Assembly (NCBI GenBank): GCA_910578335.1
Contig: CAJTPU010000007.1
Location: 15,705 to 79,704 of the forward strand
Length of the DNA: 64,000 bases
From: an uncultured Lachnospiraceae bacterium
Lineage (GTDB): Bacteria; Bacillota; Clostridia; Lachnospirales; Lachnospiraceae
Direction: 5' to 3'
Shown: positions 52,295-61,504 of the stretch, piece by piece
How positions within the stretch are numbered: position 1 is the stretch's first letter
Layout of the letters: each line of letters begins with the position of its first letter
Made by a program: the position numbers and the translations under genes
The notes under the pieces: model-generated
Database searches by the model: none
Seen by the model: the letters and a program-made list of their open reading frames with translations, nothing else
Told to the model about the DNA's origin: nothing

Positions 52295-53176
52295 TTACTG
52301 CATAAGGTCATGCAGCCATGCATTCCAACGCGCCTGTTGTTCTTTGGTGGCGTCAGGCAGTGCTTTTAAGGAATAGCACATGCCAAGCTGTTCCCATTTG
52401 GCGGCGCCGATGGAGTGATAGGGCATGATTTCAACTTTGGTGATACAGGGAAAAAGCCGCTTTATGCGGATAGCGCCGGCGATATGCTCTTTGGTGTCAT
52501 TGATGCGGGGGATAATGGGGAGCCGCAGCCATACCGGTTTTTCGTTGTCGTTCAGCCGCCGCAGGGTATCTTCCCAGAGTGTTCCGCCGGCATGGGTGTA
52601 AGAAAACAAGTCCTCTTTGTCGGTGATTTTATAGTCGAGCAAGAAGAGGTCTGTCAGGGGAAGCAGACGGGACAATATTGCTTTGGGGATATAGCCGTTG
52701 GTTTCTAAGCAGGTATGGATGCCTTCTGCTTTTGCGAGACGGAGAAGCGCTTCCAAAAAATCCGGCTGCAGGGTGGGTTCCCCGCCTGAGACGGTAAGGC
52801 CGCCGCCGCTGGCGGCATAGTACGCCTTATCCTTTCGCACGGTATGCATAACTTCGCCGGCGGACATTGTAAAGCCGAATATCTTTAGGGCTTTTGCGGG
52901 ACAGACGGCGCTGCATCTGCCGCAGGAAAGGCAGGAGGAAAAATCAACGGTATGCGTTGTTGGGGTCACCTGATGTACTTTCTCAGGACAGATTTCGGCA
53001 CATCTGCCGCAGTGTGTGCAGAGCCTGTCGGTATAGGAAAGCTGCGGCGCCATGGAAAGGGATTCCGGATTGTGGCACCACGCGCAGCTTAGTTGGCAGC
53101 CTTTAAAAAAAACCGTAGTCCGAATGCCGGGACCGTCATGGTAACAGCAGCGTTGGATATCAAACAGCATCCCCAT
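52295..53176 (-). CDS. glycyl radical enzyme activating protein (radical SAM)
   Basis: This 293-residue activase has the radical SAM cluster motif CQLSCAWC (CxxxCxxC), then a ferredoxin-like insert with two 4Fe-4S motifs (CTHCGRCAEICP, CLSCGRCSAVCP), GGGLTVSGGEPTLQ and LDYKITD. It uses SAM to create the glycyl radical on a partner enzyme, here surely the GRE encoded divergently at 53340. The ATG at 53176 has AAGGGGGT 7 bases upstream; the open frame extends 23 codons further into the promoter. The insert with two clusters is typical of non-PFL activases. Confidence 0.93.
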   Translation of the reverse strand: MGMLFDIQRCCYHDGPGIRTTVFFKGCQLSCAWCHNPESLSMAPQLSYTDRLCTHCGRCAEICPEKVHQVTPTTHTVDFSSCLSCGRCSAVCPAKALKIFGFTMSAGEVMHTVRKDKAYYAASGGGLTVSGGEPTLQPDFLEALLRLAKAEGIHTCLETNGYIPKAILSRLLPLTDLFLLDYKITDKEDLFSYTHAGGTLWEDTLRRLNDNEKPVWLRLPIIPRINDTKEHIAGAIRIKRLFPCITKVEIMPYHSIGAAKWEQLGMCYSLKALPDATKEQQARWNAWLHDLMQ

Positions 53177-53226
53177 GGAGATACCCCCTTTGTTTGTGTG
53201 TCTGTCCGTTATATGCCGGACAATGA

Positions 53227-53238
53227 GTAAACGTTTAC
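53227..53238. promoter_or_regulatory. LacI-type operator, site 5 (perfect palindrome)
   Basis: GTAAACGTTTAC, the most symmetric of the seven sites, between the divergent activase and GRE genes. Its centre is 12 bases past the activase -10 box. Confidence 0.7.
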
Positions 53239-53244
53239 GTATCA

Positions 53245-53273
53245 ATCATAATATAATATTGGCGGCTTGTCAA
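53245..53273 (-). promoter_or_regulatory. promoter of the activase gene
   Basis: On the minus strand TTGACA (53268-53273), 17 bp, TATGAT (53245-53250). The GRE promoter on the other strand is not clear. Confidence 0.65.
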
Positions 53274-53339
53274 TGAGGGGCAGAGAAGCGCAGAGAGGAA
53301 AACGACTCGGCGCATCAACGCTTCGGAATGGAGGAAAAC

Positions 53340-55538
53340 ATGACATTTTATGAATATGTGACAGAATTTACAAAGGTTTACAAGGAAAATCAGGAAGAAA
53401 GCGCAGCCATACGGGAAGCGCGGTGCGTGGAGGTGATGAGCCGCTATGCTTTTCTGCCGCTGAGGCAGGAGGAATGCGTAGCAGGCAGGATGCGCGTGCT
53501 GCCGGTGGGCTTTTCCAACGAGCCGCTTTTAGGCAGAAGCGTCGGCTATTTTTATGATGAGATTCGCGCGATGGAGGCGCTGCAGGCGGAGGGCGCCACA
53601 GAGGCGCAGGTAGAGGAGGTAAAGGAGCTGCTTGCATACTGGCGGACGCAGGAAACCAGATATCAAATCAGACAGTCGTATCCCGAGGAAATAAAGCGCG
53701 CCATGCCGGAGGATATTTATTGGGAGCATTCCCAGATTGCATTTCCCTTATATCGGGTGGTGGGCGCGTATATGGACTATGATAAGCTGCTTTCCTTGGG
53801 ACTTGACGGTATGCGGCAGGAAATTGCCCATTATGAGAAAAAGGCGGCGGAAAGGGGCGAGGGCACAGCGCTTTACGAGGCTTGCCGGATTGCGCTAAAT
53901 GCGTTGTCGGACGTATGTATGCGGTACGGGGAGCAGGCGGCGGGACAGCGCAAAACTGCGCTGTCAAAAGCGCTCAAGGCGGCGGCAGGAAAAGCGCCGG
54001 AAACCTTTTTGGAAGCGCTGCAGCTCGCATGGCTTTACAGCCTGATAAGCGGCGTATTAAATTATGGCAGAATGGACGATTATCTGGGCGATTATCTGGA
54101 GCGGGATTTGCAGGCGGGACGCCTGACGCGGGAGGAAGCGCTTTGCTACCTGTGCGATTTGTGGAGGCTGGCGGATGCAAGAAAGACCGTTTTCCACGGC
54201 AGGATTATCATAGGCGGGCGGGGCAGGCACAATGAGCCTGCCGCAGACGACTTTGCAATGCTGGCGATGGAGGCATCCCGTATTGTGGCGGAGGCGGAGC
54301 CGCAGTTGTCGCTGCGTTTTTATGAGGGACAGAATCCCGCGCTCTGGCAAAAAGCGCTGGAGGTAATCGGGGAAGGTAAAATTTATCCCATGCTCTACAA
54401 TGACGACGTCAATATCCCCTCGGTGCAAAAGGCATTCGGCGTATCAGAACAGGAGGCGGAGGATTATGTGTTCTTTGGGTGCGGGGAATATGTGCTGAAC
54501 AAAACAAGCATCGGCTCTCCCAATGGGATTATCAATTTGCTGAAGGCGCTGGAGGCAACGCTTTTCAACGGCTGGGACATCAGGGAGAACAAGGAGCTGG
54601 GGCTGAAACTGGGCAGTCTGACGGACTTTGACAGCTTTGAGGAGCTATATGAGGCGTATAAAAAGCAGCTTGTCCATTATTTTGAAATACTGGCGCGTCA
54701 GGAGCGGCTGGAATACGACAAATGCGGGGAGAAGGGCGCGTTTTTGTATATCAGCATGTTGATGAAGGACTGTATGGAGCGCAACAAGGCGCTGCTCTCA
54801 GGCGGCGTCCGTTATTTGGGCGGCACGCTGGAAACCTATGGTAATACCAATACGGCAAACAGCCTGTATGCCATAAAGGACTTGGTTTATGACAAAAAGT
54901 GGATTAAGCGGGAAACCCTGCTTGCCGCGTTAAAGGCAGATTTTGCGGGGTACGAGGACGTGCGCAGACTGCTTTTGGATGCAGCCAAATATGGAAATGA
55001 TTTGGAGGAAGTGGACAGCTTTGCCGCAGACTTCCATGAATTCGTGTGTGAAACCGTGCGCGGGTTAAAGGACATGGCAGGCTTGCATTCCTATATGGTC
55101 GTGATTATCAACAATGAAGCAAACACGATTTTGGGGCGTTTTACGGGGGCATCTGCGGATGGCAGGCGTGCGGGCGAGCCGATGGCAAACGGTAACAACC
55201 CTGCCGGCGGCACTGATGTAAACGGCGTGACAGCCATGCTCAATTCGCTGACGAAGCTGCGCACCGACATTCATGCAGGCGCCGTGCAGAATATGACCTT
55301 CTCCAAGGAGTTTTTTGACGGCGGCGGCGAGGTGGCATCTCAGGTTCTGCGCACATATTTTAAGTGCGGCGGACAGCAGGCGATGATTAATGTGCTGGGA
55401 CGGGGCGATTTGCAGAATGCCATGGAAAGACCTGAGGCATACGGGCATATTATGGTGCGGGTAGGCGGATTTTCCGCACGTTTTGTAACGCTGGCGCCGG
55501 ATGTGCAGAGGGAAATAGCGTCGCGGACGATGTATTAG
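53340..55538 (+). CDS. glycyl radical enzyme of unknown specificity
   Basis: This 732-residue PFL-like enzyme has the active-site thiyl cysteine in VFFGCGEYVLN (Cys about residue 381, C-x-E arrangement with catalytic Glu). The C-terminal glycyl radical motif MVRVGGFSARFV has the radical Gly at about residue 710, followed by QREIASRTM. The C-x-E motif places it with dehydratases/eliminases rather than true PFL (CC). It is shorter than most dehydratases (about 780-850 residues), and the GCGEY form is not one I can match to a known member. The start at 53340 is preceded by GGAGGA; the upstream ATG at 53328 is weaker. Context points to a sugar-derived substrate. Confidence 0.9.
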   Translation: MTFYEYVTEFTKVYKENQEESAAIREARCVEVMSRYAFLPLRQEECVAGRMRVLPVGFSNEPLLGRSVGYFYDEIRAMEALQAEGATEAQVEEVKELLAYWRTQETRYQIRQSYPEEIKRAMPEDIYWEHSQIAFPLYRVVGAYMDYDKLLSLGLDGMRQEIAHYEKKAAERGEGTALYEACRIALNALSDVCMRYGEQAAGQRKTALSKALKAAAGKAPETFLEALQLAWLYSLISGVLNYGRMDDYLGDYLERDLQAGRLTREEALCYLCDLWRLADARKTVFHGRIIIGGRGRHNEPAADDFAMLAMEASRIVAEAEPQLSLRFYEGQNPALWQKALEVIGEGKIYPMLYNDDVNIPSVQKAFGVSEQEAEDYVFFGCGEYVLNKTSIGSPNGIINLLKALEATLFNGWDIRENKELGLKLGSLTDFDSFEELYEAYKKQLVHYFEILARQERLEYDKCGEKGAFLYISMLMKDCMERNKALLSGGVRYLGGTLETYGNTNTANSLYAIKDLVYDKKWIKRETLLAALKADFAGYEDVRRLLLDAAKYGNDLEEVDSFAADFHEFVCETVRGLKDMAGLHSYMVVIINNEANTILGRFTGASADGRRAGEPMANGNNPAGGTDVNGVTAMLNSLTKLRTDIHAGAVQNMTFSKEFFDGGGEVASQVLRTYFKCGGQQAMINVLGRGDLQNAMERPEAYGHIMVRVGGFSARFVTLAPDVQREIASRTMY

Positions 55539-55558
55539 GAAACAGAAGGAGAAAAAAC

Positions 55559-56923
55559 ATGCAGCCGGCAGAGGAAACAAAAACAAAGAACGGCACATTG
55601 GACATGACGGAGGGAAGTCCGGCAAGACTGCTGCTTGCCTTTACGGTTCCCATGCTTTTGGGCAATATTTTTCAACAGGTGTATAATCTGGTCGATTCCA
55701 TCGTGGTGGGCAAATTTGTAGGAAGCAATGAGCTTGGCGGAATCGGCTGTACGGGCTCCGTTCATTACTTGATTTTTTCTATCGGCTTCGGTATGTCGGT
55801 GGGAGTGGGCGTCTTGATTTCCATGCTGTACGGAGCAGGGGAGGAGGAGCGGCTGGGCAGGGCAATCTATAACAGCTTTTACGTGCTTGCCTTAGCTGCG
55901 CTTTTGATTACGCTAATCGGCGGTGTGGGGACGGAGGTGATACTGAAGCTGATGGATACGCCAAAGGCGGTGTTTCCCCATGCGGTAACGTACCTGCGCG
56001 TGACTGCCTTCGGCAGCATTGCTTCCCTGCTCTACAGCGGGTTATTTTCCATTATGCGCGCCTTCGGAGATTCCAAAACACCCGTGCTTATCATGATTTT
56101 TTCCTGTGTGTGCAATGTGGCGCTGGATTTGGTTATGGTGCTGTGTTTTCAGATGGGAGTGGCAGGTGTGGCGCTTGCCACGGTTGCGGCACAGTTTCTG
56201 GCGGTGGTGGTGAGCTTTTGGCACGCCTACCGCAGCATTCCGTGGTTTCGGATACGGGCGGGTGTGGGAAAGCCGGATAGGGAGCTGATGGTAAAGACGC
56301 TTCAGCTTGGGCTTCCGATTGCCGGACAAAACGCGCTGATTGCCTTGTCCTGCAATGTGCTTCAGAGGGTGGTAAACGGCTTTGGCGAGACGCTGGTGAC
56401 GGCAAATACTGCAGTTTCCAAAATCGAGCAGCTTGTGCAGCAGCCCTTTACCTCTCTAAGCAGCGCGCTCACGGCATTTACAGGGCAGAATGTCGGCGCC
56501 CGAAAATACGACAGGGTGCGGAAAGGCTTTCGCACGGGCTGTCTGTTTATTGTCGCTGTAAGCGCCGCTATGCTGGTTGTCATGCAGCTTTTTGGAAGGC
56601 AGATTCTGGGATTATTTGTATCGGATGAAAGCGTCATCAAAATTGGCGCACGGGCATTGCAGATTACAAGCTGGTTCTATGTTTTCCTTGGGCTGATTTA
56701 TGTGGTAAGGGGAACGTTGAACGGGGCAGGGGATACGGTATACTCGGCTCTGAACGGTATCGTGGAGCTGTGCTGCCGGATTGGGTTTGCCTATCCGCTG
56801 ACAAGGGTGCCGCAGATTGGCATGTGGGGCTGCTTTTTGTGCAGCGGATTTACTTGGATGGTGACGGGGCTTTTGAGCCTGTGGCGGTATCTGGCAGGGA
56901 AATGGGAGAAAACGTATACTTAA
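55559..56923 (+). CDS. MATE-family efflux transporter
   Basis: This 454-residue membrane protein has 12 predicted helices and MATE motifs MLLGNIFQQVYNLVDSIVVG and GLPIAGQNALIALSCNVLQR in the two halves. Family members export small molecules in exchange for sodium or protons. AGAAGGAG precedes the ATG, and the gene starts 20 bases after the GRE stop, so it is probably co-transcribed with it. Export of a GRE product or a toxic intermediate is possible, but inferred only from position. Confidence 0.9.
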   Translation: MQPAEETKTKNGTLDMTEGSPARLLLAFTVPMLLGNIFQQVYNLVDSIVVGKFVGSNELGGIGCTGSVHYLIFSIGFGMSVGVGVLISMLYGAGEEERLGRAIYNSFYVLALAALLITLIGGVGTEVILKLMDTPKAVFPHAVTYLRVTAFGSIASLLYSGLFSIMRAFGDSKTPVLIMIFSCVCNVALDLVMVLCFQMGVAGVALATVAAQFLAVVVSFWHAYRSIPWFRIRAGVGKPDRELMVKTLQLGLPIAGQNALIALSCNVLQRVVNGFGETLVTANTAVSKIEQLVQQPFTSLSSALTAFTGQNVGARKYDRVRKGFRTGCLFIVAVSAAMLVVMQLFGRQILGLFVSDESVIKIGARALQITSWFYVFLGLIYVVRGTLNGAGDTVYSALNGIVELCCRIGFAYPLTRVPQIGMWGCFLCSGFTWMVTGLLSLWRYLAGKWEKTYT

Positions 56924-56949
56924 ACAAGGCAACGTTTCCATAACGGAGC

Positions 56950-56993
56950 AAAAAACAGCGTGAAAGTGTATTTTACATTCACGCTGTTTTTTT
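56950..56993. terminator. bidirectional intrinsic terminator
   Basis: AAAACAGCGTGAA pairs with TTCACGCTGTTTT, with T/A runs on both sides, between the convergent MATE and GH13 genes. Confidence 0.9.
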
Positions 56994-57043
56994 AGATTCG
57001 AGTGTCAAAGGCCTGTTCTTGTCTATTTACTTTTGTCTTCCCG

Positions 57044-59230
57044 CTATGGCGTCACTTCCGCCTGCAAAATAACGCCCGCGTAAGGGGAGAGGGACAGGGC
57101 GCCGTCTGCAAGAGAATAGTCCCCGATGGCGGCAAGCACGCTGTCTTCTCCTTCTGAAAGGGAATAGGACTGTGTCGTGTCGGAAAGGTTTATCAGGACA
57201 AGGCGCGAATCGCCGCTTTCCGTATCGTAACGGTAGAAGGCGAATACCGGCGTTTGTGTGTCAAGGTAGCGGGTAGCGTAGTCCTGCGGCAGAAAGCTCT
57301 CCTTGGCGGAGAGAAGCTGCGCAAAAAAGTCCGTGAGGTTTTCTCCCTCCAGATGGTAGGAGGCAGGGTCTTCGTCCCCCTGATAAATATAGAGCACGCC
57401 GTCTATCCAGCCGATTGCCATCCACAGCGCCTTTGCCCGCTCGGTGCCGTACAAGGTCTGGGCGCGCTCTGCGTCGAAAGTCCATGTGACGGTGTCGTGG
57501 TTGCCCAGAAAACGAAGCTTTTTTTGTCCGGCAACGGAGACTGCCTGCTCGACGGAAAGAAAATGAGCGAGGCGGCTTACGTATTCCGCATCAGAGAGTC
57601 CTGCGTGGTTCAGACCGTACATACAGCGGTAGAGGGGCATATCATAAAAAACATCCGTGCAGGACGCATAGGCAGGACTTGGATGAAAGTTTTCCGGTAA
57701 AAGCAGAGGGTTTTTTCCGCCTGCCGCAAAGCCCTCGCGGATTGCTTTTACAATGTTGACGCCTCCCTGCAGGCCGGAGGCGGAAGCGCGCAGCCCCGCC
57801 GCGGAAAAATAGTTGGGAAGCCCGCCCATGGAGCAGTCTATGCGCGCGCCGTCCAAGTCGATGGTTTCGGCATAATATTTTGCCAAATCTATCGTGTAGT
57901 CGTAGTATGCAGGATGGTTGTAGTCGAAGGAAACACACTCCCATTCTATTCGGTTATTGCCATTTTGGTCCTTGCTGACCCAGTCTTCATGTTCTTTGGC
58001 AAAGGGATAGACAGGGCGGGGACCATGGGGAACAAAGTCAAAGAGTACCTTGATATCCTGCGCGTGCGCCTCTTCTATATAAGCGCGCGCTTCCTCCAAA
58101 CCGCCGTAGCGTGCATCGATAAGCCCTTGGTCGATGGGTTCATAGACATTATCCCCCGTATGCTGGAAAACCGGCAGAAGCCATACGGCGGAAAAGCCCA
58201 TATCCGCAATATCCTGCAGGCTCTGCGCATATTCGCCCAGCGTAAGCTGGTTGAAATAGCCTGTGTCCATAGTGCCGTAGGGGTGTCCGGAATAGACCGC
58301 AGAAAGCGTATCTGCGGCAGAATTTTCGGGCGTATGGTAGCCGAGCGCCGACCAGAAGCCCGAAACGGATGCGTAGGCATCCTCGCCTGTCTTTGGCAGG
58401 GGCAGGTAGAGCGTACCGATTTCCATGGGGGAATCGGCGCTGATATACCCTTCGGTGGCGGACAGAAAAGCCGCGCAGGGGCGTTCGGCTTCGTCAAAAT
58501 AGCATCCGGAGGTCCATTTCTCGACTTCGTTGACAAAAAGAATATTGTGGTAGTGGGAGGCGTCTGCAATCTGCACGACGGGTGCAGAATAGTCGGAAAC
58601 CGTCGCCCTGTAGTGAGAGGAGTCGGAGAAGGGAATTCTGCCGTCCGGTGTGCTTCCCGGAAATTCAAAGGTGGTGTCCGAAAGGGAGTAGCCATCTATA
58701 CCCCGAACCAAAAAGGCAACGCCGTTTACCAGTACCGGCTCTTTAGATGAGGTGGAGAGAGAAGCGTCCACGGAAAGCGCCTGATTGCTAATGCGGTAAT
58801 GATAGGTGACGGTATAGTCCTCTATGCCGATAGCGACGGTGAAGCCGTCTGTTTGCGCCGTAATCGAGGTCACGGCGTAGTCGGGCAGCTCTTTCCGTTT
58901 CAGCCACAGCAAAGGCAGTTCATAGGTTGCAAGAGAATCAAGGCTTTTGTAGCCAAGCTGCTCAAACAGGTATTTTTCGTCTAAGCCGGCGTCTACGACA
59001 ATTCCCTCTAAAGAGAGGGAGGTGTCCGCGCCGGATATCTGTGTTACCATACCGGTATTTTTGTTTATGACGACGGAAATCCCGTCGGAGCTGTAGACGA
59101 GATTTTCCCCGTCCTTCTGAAAGCCTTTTTTGTTAAAAGAGCCTGCGCAGCCTGTAAGGGCGGCTGCGCCTGCCAAAAGAAAAAGGACACAGATAGAAAG
59201 GATTATTTTTTTGTGCAATTGTGTATTCAT
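57044..59230 (-). CDS. exported GH13 (alpha-amylase family) lipoprotein
   Basis: This 728-residue protein has a lipobox (ALTGCAG) and an N-terminal beta-domain of about 270 residues that resembles the GH31/GH36-type super-sandwich. The GH13 barrel follows: DMGFSAVWLLPVFQH, LDGARIDCSMGG (nucleophile Asp about residue 464), LLPENFHP (acid/base Glu about 513) and RFLGNHDTVTW. The C-terminal domain has VLINLSD. It should act on an alpha-glucan or related glycoside outside the cell. GGAGGA precedes the ATG, which overlaps the stop of the upstream paralogue by 4 bases. The two genes are homologous along the whole length. Confidence 0.9.
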   Translation of the reverse strand: MNTQLHKKIILSICVLFLLAGAAALTGCAGSFNKKGFQKDGENLVYSSDGISVVINKNTGMVTQISGADTSLSLEGIVVDAGLDEKYLFEQLGYKSLDSLATYELPLLWLKRKELPDYAVTSITAQTDGFTVAIGIEDYTVTYHYRISNQALSVDASLSTSSKEPVLVNGVAFLVRGIDGYSLSDTTFEFPGSTPDGRIPFSDSSHYRATVSDYSAPVVQIADASHYHNILFVNEVEKWTSGCYFDEAERPCAAFLSATEGYISADSPMEIGTLYLPLPKTGEDAYASVSGFWSALGYHTPENSAADTLSAVYSGHPYGTMDTGYFNQLTLGEYAQSLQDIADMGFSAVWLLPVFQHTGDNVYEPIDQGLIDARYGGLEEARAYIEEAHAQDIKVLFDFVPHGPRPVYPFAKEHEDWVSKDQNGNNRIEWECVSFDYNHPAYYDYTIDLAKYYAETIDLDGARIDCSMGGLPNYFSAAGLRASASGLQGGVNIVKAIREGFAAGGKNPLLLPENFHPSPAYASCTDVFYDMPLYRCMYGLNHAGLSDAEYVSRLAHFLSVEQAVSVAGQKKLRFLGNHDTVTWTFDAERAQTLYGTERAKALWMAIGWIDGVLYIYQGDEDPASYHLEGENLTDFFAQLLSAKESFLPQDYATRYLDTQTPVFAFYRYDTESGDSRLVLINLSDTTQSYSLSEGEDSVLAAIGDYSLADGALSLSPYAGVILQAEVTP

Positions 59231-61296
59231 GATTCCTCCGTTATGGAAAACAGCTTATAGCCATAAGGCGCTACCGCGGATAATTCTGTTGTGTCGCTGC
59301 TGCCGGCAAGGAAACGCGCTGTGGCAGGAAGCGGGTATTGTTCTTCTTTGTCAGAAAGATTGATAAGAACCAAAACACGTCCGTTTCCCAGGCAGTCGTA
59401 GGCGGCAGAAACGGAATCGTCTGTGCCGGGCTCCCGTATAAACGCCATCAGAGGCGTGCCGGTATGCAGGTAGGTCGTCGTGTTGGAACCTGCAGGCAGA
59501 TGCTGCTTGCGATGCCTAAAAAGCGTGGTAAAGTAAGCGGTCAGATTGTCCCCGCTTCCGCCGTAGAGGGAGGGGTCCTCGTCTCCCTGATAAAGCATGG
59601 GCACGCCGTCGATAAAGGAAATCAGGGCAAACAACGCTTTGGCGCCGCCGGTGCCGTAGCAGTCAACCGCTCTTTTGGACTGCCATACCCAGGACACGGT
59701 GTCGTGGTTGCCAAGGAAGCGCAGCTTGCGGTAGGCGGCGGGGGTAATGAGCGCCTCTCTTTCAAGGAAATCGGTGAGCTGCGCCGCATAGGAGGCGGGC
59801 GCGGTCTGCAGAAGCGGCTCTAACTCCACAAAAGCGCGGTACAAATTCATGCCGTAAAAAATGTCCGTGCAATGGTAATAATTGGGAAGGGGGTTAAAGT
59901 TTTCCGGCAGGATAAAGGAAGGCTTGCCGCCGCGCAAAAAGCCGTTGCGAATGGCCTCCGTGATATGGACGCCCGCCAGCACGCTGTTGCCGCTGGGACG
60001 GTTATTTTTGTAGGGGCGCCAGTTGGAGAGCCCTCCCATGGCGCAGTCGATGCGGGCGCCGTCCACGCCGAAGCGTTTCACATGGTCGTGCACAAGCGCG
60101 GTGGTATATTCCTGATACCCGGGGTGATTGTAATCCATGGATACACACTCCCATTCGTCCTGCAGGGAGCCGTCCCGACGCTTACTGGGCCATTCCGGAT
60201 TATCCTTTGCCACCGGAAAATCGGGAGCGGGGCCATGGGGCACATAGTCGAAGAGAACAGTCATGCCAAGCTCGTGCGCTTTGCCGCAATAGTATTTGCA
60301 GCCTGCCTCCCCGCCATAGCGCTCGTCGATAATGGATTGGTCGTTGGAATGATAAACGCCGTTTTCGTTGTGCTCAAAAACGGGCAGCAGCCATACATGG
60401 TCTATGCCCATTGCCTTGAGTGCCGGAAGAGAATCTGCGTAAGCAAATAAGTCGTCCTTTCGCGGAAAGTTGGAATCCATTGTACCCGCAGGATGGCAGG
60501 AATACATAACGCCCGTATGCACGCCGTCCGTATGGGGTAAAAAGCCCAAGCCCTCTGTAAAATCCCGTATCTGCAGGTAGGGATTGCCGTCTTCGGGCGC
60601 GCAGGGCAGCAGGTAGAGGCTGCCGACGGATAAAGAGGCGCCGCCGGCGAGGTCGGCTTCCAATCCGGCATTGTACACATAATGGGTTGCCGTATCGTCA
60701 CGGTAAGTGCCGCAACCCCATTTTTCCGTGCCGTCGATAAAGAGCAGGTTAAAATCGCCCTCCGGCAGGCTTGTGTGGGTAGCAAAATTGATAAGTCCTG
60801 TGGAAACAGGTTCCAAAGGCTTTAATTGGGAGGCTTCACAGTGCACAATGGGGGTGTTGGCAGGATAGTCGAAGGTAACGCCCGAAATTCTGTCAAGCCC
60901 GAGCACAAATGCACAGCCGTTCAGATAGAGGGGCGCGTCCGTCCTGTTTGTGATGGCGATGTCCGCCTTTAAGCTGTTTTGATACAGAGTAAAAGACAGC
61001 TTTACAACAGTATGCGCAAGCTCGTAGATGATGTGTAAGGCGTCCTCCTCCTTTAAAATTTCTTTGGGAATCAGAGAGAATGTCCTGCCTGTCGGCTGTA
61101 TGGCAGGCAGATTCCAGGTGCGGAAGTCCAACATGGATTCGTATTGGAGCAGTCCGGTCGCCATCTTTTCATTGCAGCCAAAATCAAAGGCTAAACCGCA
61201 GAAGGGCAGGGTGAGTGAGCCGTGCCGGATTTGGGTCAGCCTGCCGGTCGCATCATCGAAGTCACAGGCAAGGGATTTGTTTTGTAAGGTAATCAT
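59227..61296 (-). CDS. cytoplasmic GH13 paralogue
   Basis: This 689-residue protein without signal peptide is homologous to the downstream exported GH13 over its whole length: an N-terminal beta-domain, then AMGIDHVWLLPVFEH, VDGARIDCAMGG (nucleophile about residue 417), ILPENFNP (acid/base about 465), RFLGNHDTVSW and VLINLSD at the end. It presumably finishes hydrolysis of imported fragments. The ATG at 61296 follows AGGAGGAAAC; the open frame extends 36 codons upstream through the leader. Transcription starts at a promoter with a LacI-type operator and continues into the exported paralogue. Confidence 0.9.
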   Translation of the reverse strand: MITLQNKSLACDFDDATGRLTQIRHGSLTLPFCGLAFDFGCNEKMATGLLQYESMLDFRTWNLPAIQPTGRTFSLIPKEILKEEDALHIIYELAHTVVKLSFTLYQNSLKADIAITNRTDAPLYLNGCAFVLGLDRISGVTFDYPANTPIVHCEASQLKPLEPVSTGLINFATHTSLPEGDFNLLFIDGTEKWGCGTYRDDTATHYVYNAGLEADLAGGASLSVGSLYLLPCAPEDGNPYLQIRDFTEGLGFLPHTDGVHTGVMYSCHPAGTMDSNFPRKDDLFAYADSLPALKAMGIDHVWLLPVFEHNENGVYHSNDQSIIDERYGGEAGCKYYCGKAHELGMTVLFDYVPHGPAPDFPVAKDNPEWPSKRRDGSLQDEWECVSMDYNHPGYQEYTTALVHDHVKRFGVDGARIDCAMGGLSNWRPYKNNRPSGNSVLAGVHITEAIRNGFLRGGKPSFILPENFNPLPNYYHCTDIFYGMNLYRAFVELEPLLQTAPASYAAQLTDFLEREALITPAAYRKLRFLGNHDTVSWVWQSKRAVDCYGTGGAKALFALISFIDGVPMLYQGDEDPSLYGGSGDNLTAYFTTLFRHRKQHLPAGSNTTTYLHTGTPLMAFIREPGTDDSVSAAYDCLGNGRVLVLINLSDKEEQYPLPATARFLAGSSDTTELSAVAPYGYKLFSITEES

Positions 61297-61371
61297 AGGT
61301 TTGTTTCCTCCTAAGTTGTTGTAGATTACAGTTTTGTGTGAATAGGCGTTCTGCTTTGTATACAGGTATGA

Positions 61372-61383
61372 GTAAACGATTTC
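61372..61383. promoter_or_regulatory. LacI-type operator, site 6
   Basis: GTAAACGATTTC preceded by TGA, with its centre 17 bases past the -10 box of the GH13 promoter on the minus strand. Confidence 0.6.
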
Positions 61384-61394
61384 TTTATATAAAC

Positions 61395-61423
61395 AGAATA
61401 TCATGATAAAATTCGGAAGTCAA
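61395..61423 (-). promoter_or_regulatory. promoter of the GH13 pair
   Basis: On the minus strand TTGACT (61418-61423), 17 bp, TATTCT (61395-61400). Confidence 0.6.
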
Positions 61424-61466
61424 TGCATGGAAGTAAAAAAACATAGAGAAAAAAATGTTGTAAATA

Positions 61467-61495
61467 TTGACATTATATGCGCTGTGCTTTAAAAT
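61467..61495 (+). promoter_or_regulatory. promoter of rpiB
   Basis: TTGACA (61467-61472), 17 bp, TAAAAT (61490-61495): near-consensus and followed by an operator. Confidence 0.75.
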
Positions 61496-61504
61496 GTATG
61501 TTGA

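Noticed and set aside
53280..53339. Clear promoter for the glycyl radical enzyme gene on the plus strand
   Set aside because: TATAAT-like sequence occurs at about 53253-53258, but no -35 box at the right distance is convincing, so no promoter is called.
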